This document shows positions 8,116 to 15,281 of a stretch of DNA of 64,000 nucleotides, one piece after another. The position numbers and the translations under genes were made by a program. The stretch is from the NCBI RefSeq assembly GCF_002916655.1, contig NZ_PPSM01000014.1, positions 186,001-250,000 on the forward strand, in the 5' to 3' direction. The notes under the pieces were generated by a model. That model was not told the origin of the DNA. It ran no database searches and was given only the letters and a program-made list of their open reading frames with translations. Origin of the DNA: Novosphingobium sp. HII-3 (GTDB taxonomy: Bacteria; Pseudomonadota; Alphaproteobacteria; Sphingomonadales; Sphingomonadaceae). Numbering within the stretch: position 1 is the stretch's first letter; each line of letters begins with the position of its first letter.

Positions 8116-9303
8116 ATGTCCGCGACCAGCTCCGTTTTTCAACCCCGTCCTGTTCATGTGCTTGCCATCGGAGGCGTTCATCAGCTGGGGCATATCCTGC
8201 CTGTGGCCTGCGAATTGGAGCGGCGGCACTCCGGCTGCGTGCGGCTTTTCGTATCCACCGACGCAGAGGCGCAGGCGGCGCGGCAGCAGGCAGGTGGCGA
8301 GCCGCTGCCGGAGGTGGTGGTCATGGATCTGCCCGCCGGCGCCGCGCTCCTGCCCAAAGGCATGCACAAGAGCGCTCGGCTGATAGCCTGGGCCGGCAGG
8401 GTGCGGAGCGCCGCCGTAATCCTCTGCGCCGAGCGCACATCCACGCTTCTGAAGCGGCTTTCGGGTGCCTGTCCGCCGATCCTTCACATTCCCCATGGCG
8501 CGGGCGACCGTGCGGTGGGGTTCGAGGATCGTTTCCGCCTGTTCGAGCACGTCATGGTCGCAGGCCACAAGGATCGGGACCGGCTGGTCGACAGCGGGGT
8601 CGTACCGCCGGAGAAGTGTACGGTGACCGGCCCCATCAAACTTTCCACCGTCCTTGCCCGTGCCGCAGAGCGTCCGCCGCTGTTCCGGAACGAGCGCCGC
8701 ACGATCCTTTACAATCCGCATTTCTCGTCCGCTCATTCCTCCATCCACGCTTTCGGGGAAAAGCTGGTCGATGCGGTGGTCGCCGACGGACGCTACAACC
8801 TGATCGTGGCGCCTCATGTCCGGCTGGCGCGCACGTGGTCCGCCGCCAGACGACGCCACTGGCAATCCCTTGCCGTGCCTGGGCAGGTCGAAGTGGACCT
8901 CGGCTCCATGCGTTGCAATGACATGAGTTACACCCTCGGCGCCGACCTGTACGTCGGGGACGTCAGCAGCCAGGTCTACGAGTTCCTCGTCTATCCGCGG
9001 CCCTGCCTGTTCGTCGATGCCCATGCCGTCGCCTGGCGGAACAGTGAAGACTACGCGATGTGGCACTTCGGCGACGTGGTCACCCCGCAGGAGGATCCGA
9101 TCGCCGCCATCGACCGCGCCTTCGCCTGCCATGCCGCCTATGTCGGCTGGCAGCGCGAGCGCATGGCCAGTGCAATGGAAGGTCTATCCTGGCTTCCGGG
9201 TGGCGCGCCGACCTTCCAGCACGCGAAGCCCGTCCAGGCCGCAGCCGACGTGGTCGAGCGCTTTGCCGGGCTGGGCACGCCGGCGATGAGCGCGGCCGCC
9301 TAG
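8116..9303 (+). CDS. CDP-glycerol glycerophosphotransferase-like / GT-B transferase of the EPS locus
   Basis: A 395-residue soluble protein with the two-domain GT-B look. The C-terminal half has LGADLYVGDVSSQVYEFLV followed by RPCLFVDA, the pattern (aDlyvgDvSSqvyEflv) seen in CDP-glycerol:glycerophosphotransferases and related wall or capsule polymerases; the mid region has ILYNPHFSSAHSS. It probably transfers a glycosyl or polyol-phosphate group during polymer assembly at the cytoplasmic face. It opens the EPS locus and runs away from the two-component operon. The 3' end overlaps the opposing gene by four bases. Confidence 0.65.
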   Translation: MSATSSVFQPRPVHVLAIGGVHQLGHILPVACELERRHSGCVRLFVSTDAEAQAARQQAGGEPLPEVVVMDLPAGAALLPKGMHKSARLIAWAGRVRSAAVILCAERTSTLLKRLSGACPPILHIPHGAGDRAVGFEDRFRLFEHVMVAGHKDRDRLVDSGVVPPEKCTVTGPIKLSTVLARAAERPPLFRNERRTILYNPHFSSAHSSIHAFGEKLVDAVVADGRYNLIVAPHVRLARTWSAARRRHWQSLAVPGQVEVDLGSMRCNDMSYTLGADLYVGDVSSQVYEFLVYPRPCLFVDAHAVAWRNSEDYAMWHFGDVVTPQEDPIAAIDRAFACHAAYVGWQRERMASAMEGLSWLPGGAPTFQHAKPVQAAADVVERFAGLGTPAMSAAA

Positions 9304-9746
9304 CGCGAGCGTCGAGGGGGGACGGAGTCGCACCCGCGCGCGGGCGAGCGGTTCAGCACGGCGCTGCGGCGTTCCAGGTGGCGAAGAGGGACGTAGCCGT
9401 CCTGCCGGGCGAGCGCTCGCAGATGCTGTACCTTGAGCAGGAGAACCATGGCGCCTGTTACGGCGATGCACGCCTGCCAGCGCTGCGCGTCTGCGATGCC
9501 GCTGGAAGCGGCGCCGATGCATTCCAGCAGGGTGACGAACAGCGCAAGGAAGCCAAGCCCATCGCCGGCCCTCAGGCGCGGCATGGCCATCAGCAGGATC
9601 ACGCCGCAAAAGAGGGTCCAGCACGCCGCCCTCGATGCCGCCCAGTCCAGATGGACGACGCCGAAGGCCAAAATGGCGGCCGCCATCGGCAGGATGGCTC
9701 TTGCGGCGGTGACCAGATGATGGGCGGTGGGATTGGGTGACCTCAT
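9300..9746 (-). CDS. small multi-pass membrane protein
   Basis: 148 residues with about four hydrophobic helices (for example AILPMAAAILAFGVV and ACIAVTGAMVLLLKV) and a basic tail rich in arginine. It converges on the glycerophosphotransferase-like gene with a four-base overlap. No family is recognised. Its place inside the EPS locus suggests an accessory role in polymer assembly, which is inference only. Confidence 0.5.
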   Translation of the reverse strand: MRSPNPTAHHLVTAARAILPMAAAILAFGVVHLDWAASRAACWTLFCGVILLMAMPRLRAGDGLGFLALFVTLLECIGAASSGIADAQRWQACIAVTGAMVLLLKVQHLRALARQDGYVPLRHLERRSAVLNRSPARGCDSVPPRRSR

Positions 9747-9995
9747 GCGTCAACGAATAAGGGGGAATGCTGAAGATTGCGTTTCGGGCCGCAGTTTCGG
9801 ACGCCGCAGGAGGTCGCTGACGCGGAGGGCCGCGCAGGCGCCGAATGCCGCCAAGCTGTAGGTGGCCATGTGTTGTCGCGAGACCGGCGAGTTCGAGAGG
9901 TGGAGAGAGGCCGGCACCCTCATCTCCTGCGCGGCTCGACGCTTTCGGACCGCCGTGGTAGGCTTGGAACGTTTTCAGGAGTGTTCGGGTTGTTT

Positions 9996-11444
9996 CTACG
10001 GCGAGGAATGACGAAAGCGGTTGAATATGTCCCAGGGTGAATTCACGGACGAGGGAGCGGGCGGGCTGCGCTCCTCCGCTGCTCCTGCGTCGCCCGAACG
10101 GCTGTCGCGCCACTCGGCAGCGATCGGCGGCAAGCCGATCGTGTGGAAGTGGTGGGTGCTGGCCGCAGCCGTCAGCCTCGGGATCTGGGTGGCGATAGTC
10201 GGTCTCGTCGTCTGACGAAGAACTCCGGTCGGGGGCAGTTGCGCCGAAAGGGCCTGCTCTATCCGTTGGATCCACGCTTCGGGCGTTAAGGCGAGGGAGC
10301 GCGTCTTGTAGAACGCCGCCCGGCTCATCGCGCGTGTCGTGGCATCGCAGGTGGCGAGGCGTCGGATCGCATCGGCAAAGGTTGCGGTATCGCGGGGATC
10401 CACGGCGAGTCCGGCGCCGCATCGCACCAGGTCCGGTGCCAGCAGCGCCGTATCCGCGAGCAGCACGGGCAACCCGCTCCAGGCCGCTTCCATCGCCACA
10501 AGTCCGAAGGGTTCAGGGTAGCGGCTGGGCATGACCAGCAGCCGGGCCGCGTTGGCGATCGCCCGGATCTCCTCCGGGCTGCGCCGTCCAAGGAGTTGCG
10601 CCTTCGGATGGCGCGCTCGGATTTTCGCGGCAAGCGGCCCCTCGCCAACGATCGTCAGCGGCGCCCCTGCCAGCGCGGCGGCTTCGGCCGCCAGATCGGG
10701 CCCTTTCGTTTCCTCCAGGCGGCCAACGAATAGCACCGCCCTGTTGCTCTCCGCCTTGATCCGTTTGCTCGAGAACGGGGTGACGGGATTGGGTAGCGCG
10801 GTGATCGCACCCGATGGGATGCCACCTCGGATAAGGTAGGGCCGCATGGCTTCGTGAATGGCGAGGATCGGCGGCGATGAGGGCGCATCGAACGCGTGGC
10901 GCTGGAGAAGATGGCGCACGCTGCGCCAGATCTTCTGCGCCGATCCATCCCGATCGCACGGCGTGGTGAGACACGCTCGGCTCAACGGGGCATGGGGACA
11001 GACTGCGCCTGACTTCATCGAGGCGAAGGCGCCGTTCGGACAGGCGAGGAAGAAGTCGTGCGCCGAGAGGACGAGGCGTCCGCGAACTGGCTCAAGGGCG
11101 CTGAATACGGAAGGCGAGAGTATCTGAGACCAGCCGTGAAGGTGATAGACCGTGCGGCCTGTATCATTGGCGTCGATCCAGTTGCGCACCATGGCCTGTG
11201 CCGCCCGGTTCCAGAGCCCCGTCACCGCTCCGCGCAGTCGGCCGCGCGCAAGCAGGCGCTCATGTCCCAGCGCGACGATCTCCACGCCCGCCCAATCCAG
11301 ACGCGGGCTGCAACCCTCATCCCCCGTGATGAAGGTCACCTGGTGACCGCGCGCGGCGAGAGCGCAGGCCGCATCGACGGCGAGCTTGCTGGCACCGCCC
11401 TTGGGGTCGCTGAGATCGTTGATCTGGACGATGCGTTCGATCAT
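9996..11444 (-). CDS. glycosyltransferase family 4
   Basis: A GT4 protein of up to 482 residues starting MIERIVQINDLSDPKGGASK. It has the N-terminal glycine-rich acceptor-domain motif and the C-terminal nucleotide-sugar domain: AVLFVGRLEETKGPD, then SRYPEPFGLVAMEAAWSGLPVL, where the EPFGLVAMEA segment is the E-x7-E motif. It adds a sugar to the lipid-linked EPS unit. GT4 proteins usually end near EAWIQRIEQAL; the last 80 or so residues here are a polar tail read antisense to the small gene at 10027-10215, so the true protein may depend on this tail or the frame may simply stay open. It overlaps the upstream pyruvyl transferase by four bases. Confidence 0.85.
   Translation of the reverse strand: MIERIVQINDLSDPKGGASKLAVDAACALAARGHQVTFITGDEGCSPRLDWAGVEIVALGHERLLARGRLRGAVTGLWNRAAQAMVRNWIDANDTGRTVYHLHGWSQILSPSVFSALEPVRGRLVLSAHDFFLACPNGAFASMKSGAVCPHAPLSRACLTTPCDRDGSAQKIWRSVRHLLQRHAFDAPSSPPILAIHEAMRPYLIRGGIPSGAITALPNPVTPFSSKRIKAESNRAVLFVGRLEETKGPDLAAEAAALAGAPLTIVGEGPLAAKIRARHPKAQLLGRRSPEEIRAIANAARLLVMPSRYPEPFGLVAMEAAWSGLPVLLADTALLAPDLVRCGAGLAVDPRDTATFADAIRRLATCDATTRAMSRAAFYKTRSLALTPEAWIQRIEQALSAQLPPTGVLRQTTRPTIATQIPRLTAAASTHHFHTIGLPPIAAEWRDSRSGDAGAAEERSPPAPSSVNSPWDIFNRFRHSSP
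10027..10215 (+). CDS. possible 62-residue single-span membrane protein
   Basis: Starting at MSQGEFTDEGAGG, a polar N-terminus of about 38 residues is followed by a strong membrane helix (VWKWWVLAAAVSLGIWVAIVG). Such short tail-anchored proteins occur in exopolysaccharide loci. The frame is entirely antisense to the C-terminal tail of the GT4 gene, so one of the two readings may be spurious in this stretch. The ribosome-binding site is weak. Confidence 0.4.
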   Translation: MSQGEFTDEGAGGLRSSAAPASPERLSRHSAAIGGKPIVWKWWVLAAAVSLGIWVAIVGLVV

Positions 11445-12703
11445 CGGCGGGCCAGCACTCGTTCCGCCAGGGTGGTTTGCAGGCTGGCGGCGAGGCCCGC
11501 GACCTGTGCCTGCGCGCGTGCGATGAGCGGCCGGGGGTCGAAAGGATCGGCCAGCGCGGCAAGGATGCGTTCTCCCGCTTCCCGGCCACTGACGCGGGCG
11601 GGGTCCAGCATGTGAGCGCTTCGGCCCGACATGTCGAAGAAGCTGTCGAGCTTGGGATCCCAGCGCAGACCGACGGCGGGAACACCAAAGGAAAACGCCG
11701 CGATGCAGGCGTGCATCCTGTGGCCGATGATGCCGTCGCACCCCGAGACGAAAGTGGTCAGCGCTGCAGGATCGTCGAAGCTGCGGCTGAGAGTGACCGG
11801 ACCTTTCGCGCGGCGGATCCACTCCTCGAACCGGCGGTAGAGGTATCCTCTGTCCTCAGGGCTGCCGTTGGTGAACAGCGCGACCTCGAAGCCGTGGGCC
11901 ACGAGGGACTGCAGGGCCGCAGGATACCATGCTTCCAGATTAGCCGCAGACGCACGGGTGCTATGATAGCGAACCGCGAGAGGGTCGGTCACGCAAAGGC
12001 CGATTTTGCGGCTTCCCTTCCGGCGGAGGGCAACAGGAAAATGAAGGCTCGCCAGCACTCCCGGATCGACCACGACATCGGGTAGCGGTGCCGTCGTCCC
12101 CCGAAAGTGCGAGGACCAGGTTTCGCGCGACTTTTCGTCCCGGACGGAGGCGGCCACGATCGCTGTGCGTCCCAGCGCCCCGCCGAACAACCTGGCGGCG
12201 GGGCGTGACCACGTGCGCGCCACGCCAACGGCGAAGACGGCGACGGGAACGCTCTTGCGGGACGCTTCGCCAAGCGCGCCCCAGATCTTCACCGGAAAAT
12301 TGAGATCGGCGTCCGTGAAGAGATTGCCGCCGCCCAAGACGACGGCCTCGGCACCCCGGAGAGCCCGGCGATAGTGTGCGCGAAGCCGGAAGGCGAGGAG
12401 CAGGTGCAGCATGGCTCCGGCCAGCAGGCGGCGTAGCGATGCCGGGCACCGTTCAAGCAGGGCGAGTACGGCGCCGCGTGCCCGCCCATGGACGAGGGGA
12501 TAGTGCCTTCGGCCCGCGAGATCGATGGAAACGACGTCACAGCCGGGCAACGCGCGGCCCAGTTCGCGCTCAAGGCACTCGCTCAGCAGGCCGTCGCCGA
12601 GATTCGGACTGTATTTGACGTTGAAGAGCACCACCCGCTGCGGAACCGGCAAGGACCTGCCCCTTGGCAGAGTCCTTTCGGCAGCGTCTGGCAGGGAAGT
12701 CAT
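11441..12703 (-). CDS. polysaccharide pyruvyl transferase family protein (1 of 3)
   Basis: About 420 residues. The N-terminal VVLFNVKYSPNLGDGLLSECLE and AVVLGGGNLF, and the C-terminal GCDGIIGHRMHACIAAFSFGVPAVGL, match the polysaccharide pyruvyl transferase fold (a GT-B-like fold using phosphoenolpyruvate). In the family these enzymes put ketal-linked pyruvate on sugars, giving the polymer negative charge; HRxHA is the conserved active-site stretch. I chose the ATG at 12703, just before the domain. The following GT4 gene overlaps it by four bases. Confidence 0.85.
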   Translation of the reverse strand: MTSLPDAAERTLPRGRSLPVPQRVVLFNVKYSPNLGDGLLSECLERELGRALPGCDVVSIDLAGRRHYPLVHGRARGAVLALLERCPASLRRLLAGAMLHLLLAFRLRAHYRRALRGAEAVVLGGGNLFTDADLNFPVKIWGALGEASRKSVPVAVFAVGVARTWSRPAARLFGGALGRTAIVAASVRDEKSRETWSSHFRGTTAPLPDVVVDPGVLASLHFPVALRRKGSRKIGLCVTDPLAVRYHSTRASAANLEAWYPAALQSLVAHGFEVALFTNGSPEDRGYLYRRFEEWIRRAKGPVTLSRSFDDPAALTTFVSGCDGIIGHRMHACIAAFSFGVPAVGLRWDPKLDSFFDMSGRSAHMLDPARVSGREAGERILAALADPFDPRPLIARAQAQVAGLAASLQTTLAERVLARR

Positions 12704-12956
12704 GCTCAAGGCGGCTCCATGGGCGTGAACGGTTGCCGCGATGCCGTAGATGCTGCGGGATGGCGCCCAAGTAACAGAAGCCGACACGTCTTCGCAGATG
12801 GTGAAGGCATTTTAACAATACGGTTCGAAACCATGCTCCTATCGCTTGCTCCCAGCGGGATAACAGGCGGTGCAGGCATTGTCGTGAGCACGACTTCGTG
12901 AGCACGACCTCCTGTACCTTCTGGCGGTCGGCATTCAACCGGAGGCTATTCAAGGC

Positions 12957-13826
12957 GTGTCCATCATCCATGTCGTGATCGCCACGGTGGGACGGGCGCA
13001 GGCGGTGCGGCAGGCGGTGGACCTTCTGGCGGACCAGACCCGTCCAGCCGATGATGTGCTCGTGATCGCGGTGAGCCCGGATGACGTGGCCGGGCTGGAA
13101 AGCGCACGTTGCAACGCGCGGGTGCTCTTCGCCGCGAAAGGTCTCTGCCGTCAACGCAACACGGCACTGGCAGCGGTCGAAGGCACGGCCGACATCGTGG
13201 TCTTCTTCGACGATGATTTCGTGCCCGCACCCAACTATCTGGCGAACGTGGAAGCGCTTTTCGCAACGCATCGGGATCTTGTGGGAATCACGGGCGAACT
13301 GCGCGCCGACGGCGTGCGCGGCGGCGGGTTCACCGTCGAGGAAGCGCAGCGTATCCTTGCCGCTGCGCCGCTTCGGGACAGCCTCCAGCTGCGCGACCGG
13401 CACGAACTCTACGGTTGCAATATGGCAATCCGCATGAGCGCCGCGCAGGGCATGCGGTTCGACGAGAACCTGCCGCTTTATGGGTGGCAGGAGGACATCG
13501 ACTTCACCAGGCGCCTCGGCCGCCATGGGCGGCAGGTTTCGACCGGCGCGGTAACCGGCGTTCATCTGGGGGTCACGGGAGGACGCACGTCAGGTAAGCG
13601 GCTCGGGTACTCTCAGGTCGCCAACATCATCTACCTGCGGCGCAAGGGTACAATCCGCCGAAGTTTCGGGCACCGGCTCCTTTTGCAGAATCTTGCGTCC
13701 AACCTGGTGCGGAGCCTGCGACCGGAGCGGTCCATCGACAGGCGCGGGCGGCTGCTCGGCAACTCCCTTGCGATATTCGACTGGCTGAGGGGCCGGGTCG
13801 ATCCGCGTCGCATCCTAGAGATGTGA
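12957..13826 (+). CDS. glycosyltransferase family 2
   Basis: 289 residues with a GT-A fold: IIHVVIATVGRAQAVRQAV at the N-terminus, nucleotide-sugar motif VVFFDDDFVPAPNYL (the DxD-type DDD), and an acceptor-side W-x-ED motif (YGWQEDIDFTRRL). A C-terminal basic helix region (LRRKGTIRRSF) may bind the membrane. The start is GTG, with GGAGG upstream. It is divergent from the pyruvyl transferase gene across about 250 bases that must hold two promoters, and is followed by a second pyruvyl transferase. Confidence 0.88.
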   Translation: MSIIHVVIATVGRAQAVRQAVDLLADQTRPADDVLVIAVSPDDVAGLESARCNARVLFAAKGLCRQRNTALAAVEGTADIVVFFDDDFVPAPNYLANVEALFATHRDLVGITGELRADGVRGGGFTVEEAQRILAAAPLRDSLQLRDRHELYGCNMAIRMSAAQGMRFDENLPLYGWQEDIDFTRRLGRHGRQVSTGAVTGVHLGVTGGRTSGKRLGYSQVANIIYLRRKGTIRRSFGHRLLLQNLASNLVRSLRPERSIDRRGRLLGNSLAIFDWLRGRVDPRRILEM

Positions 13827-13861
13827 CGACGGTTCCGGCCGAGGGTGGGGGAGCAGGGCCG

Positions 13862-14908
13862 ATGGCTCGAAGGCTGGTATTCGTCTGTGGCGACCTGCAC
13901 AATCTCGGGGATCTGAAGCTTCTGCTGCAGAACCTGGCACTGTCGTGCGGAGCTGGAGGATTGGTCCGCCGCTGGGCCGCGCTTCCTCCGGAAATCGAAA
14001 GGCAGGTAGCGGCGGCGGGGGGTGAACTGATTGCCGGGCGCAGGATTCTGGGTTGCGCCCGTCGATGTTACGGAGCCGAGATCGTCTTCGGCGGTGGCCA
14101 GCTCGTGCGGGACAACGTGTCCTGCGCCGCGCTGTTCGGCCTGTGGCTGGCGGTGATCAGCGCAAGGTTGGGAGGAGGACGCCTGACGACGCGGGGCCTC
14201 GGCATCAGCCGCATCCGCTCTGCGCATCATCGGTTCTGGTGGCGCCGCATCCTGGGCGCTGCAAAGACGATCCACGTTCGCGACACGGCGTCGGCGGAAA
14301 ACCTCAAGGCTCTCCTGCCGAACAAGGACTGCGCGGTACACGCGGACATGGTGCTCCTGGAGACGGGCACCGGCCCGGCGGTTGAAGCGTCTCCCCGCGC
14401 GCAGGCATGGCTGGTGATCGCCCCGTGCGCCGATGGCAGCGAAGGCCGTTCGTTCGAAGGCGCCGCGACTGACGCCATCGTTCGGGCGGCGGTGACCGCG
14501 CTGCCCGGCGTGCATGTCGTGATCGCCTGCCATGATCCCCGGGCCCATATGGACAAGGCGGTCGCAGCCCGGCTTGTGAGCCGCTGGTCCGACCTTAAAA
14601 TCGGCGTGCACGACGGGTATGATCTCGAAGCGCTTTTCCGGCTGTACAGGAATGCTGCCCTGGTGATCACCAACCGGCTTCATGCGCTGATTTTCGCGAT
14701 CCTCGCCGATGCGCCGGTCATTGCCGTCGATGACGGTACGGCCAAGGTCCGCAGTGTCGCCGATCCCTTTGCGGTCCCGGTTCGCGCCCGTGATGATACC
14801 GGCGATGGAAGGGCGCAAGTGCAGCAGGCCCTCGCCTATGACCGCGCGGCCCGGCAGAGTGTTCGGGAGGAGATGGCGCGGCGGGCGGCGGGAAATCTGA
14901 CCGTCTGA
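13862..14908 (+). CDS. polysaccharide pyruvyl transferase family protein (2 of 3)
   Basis: 348 residues beginning MARRLVFVCGDLHNLGDLKLL. The signature EIVFGGGQLVRDN in the first half and ALVITNRLHALIFAILADAPVIAVDDGTAK in the second are those of polysaccharide pyruvyl transferases. The ATG at 13862 has GGGGGAG nine bases upstream; a GTG at 13823 overlapping the previous stop is an alternative. The coupling to the GT2 gene suggests that one sugar is added and then pyruvylated, which is inference. Confidence 0.8.
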   Translation: MARRLVFVCGDLHNLGDLKLLLQNLALSCGAGGLVRRWAALPPEIERQVAAAGGELIAGRRILGCARRCYGAEIVFGGGQLVRDNVSCAALFGLWLAVISARLGGGRLTTRGLGISRIRSAHHRFWWRRILGAAKTIHVRDTASAENLKALLPNKDCAVHADMVLLETGTGPAVEASPRAQAWLVIAPCADGSEGRSFEGAATDAIVRAAVTALPGVHVVIACHDPRAHMDKAVAARLVSRWSDLKIGVHDGYDLEALFRLYRNAALVITNRLHALIFAILADAPVIAVDDGTAKVRSVADPFAVPVRARDDTGDGRAQVQQALAYDRAARQSVREEMARRAAGNLTV

Positions 14909-15012
14909 CTACGCAAGAAACCACTTTCCTACATCGCCTTGGCTGGAACATAAAGGAAACATCGCGGCGTGAAAAACGGCGCGCTCCTCCTCTCCAATCC
15001 GGGAACTATGCG

Positions 15013-15279
15013 ATGTCCGATCCTTTCGAGAGTCACTCCGACGCGCCCTTCGCACCTTCGCGCGCGCCTTATCCTATCGTTCCTCATGACACTCAGGCGC
15101 TGGCGCTGGTGCCCAGGGGAATCTACGTCGGCACCGGCGGTGACATCGTCCTGCGCGGCGTCGACGGGCAAACCGATGTCACGTACCGAAACCTGCCCGA
15201 TGCCAGCTACGTGGCCGTGCGGGCGCTGTTCGTCCGTGCCACCGGAACGACTGCCGCCGACCTTATCGCGGAGGCGTGA
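15013..15279 (+). CDS. phage-type spike base protein (Rcc01079-like)
   Basis: An 88-residue protein: an N-terminal polar part, then DTQALALVPRGIYVGTGGDIVLRGVDGQ and VAVRALFVRATGTTAADLIAE. The xxLYVGTGGxLxLRG plus VRATGTTA pattern is that of the short spike-base proteins found near tail fibres in alphaproteobacterial phages, prophages and gene-transfer-agent-like clusters. It overlaps the start of the next gene. No other phage gene is present, so this is either a relic or a co-opted structural unit inside the EPS locus. Confidence 0.7.
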   Translation: MSDPFESHSDAPFAPSRAPYPIVPHDTQALALVPRGIYVGTGGDIVLRGVDGQTDVTYRNLPDASYVAVRALFVRATGTTAADLIAEA

Positions 15280-15281
15280 GC

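Noticed and set aside
8065..9132. Minus-strand frame opposite the glycerophosphotransferase-like gene
   Set aside because: No motif or family resemblance; the plus strand has the conserved GT-B-type pattern.
12570..13565. Minus-strand frame opposite the GT2 gene
   Set aside because: Antisense frame, His/Arg-rich, no family; the plus strand has the GT2 motifs.
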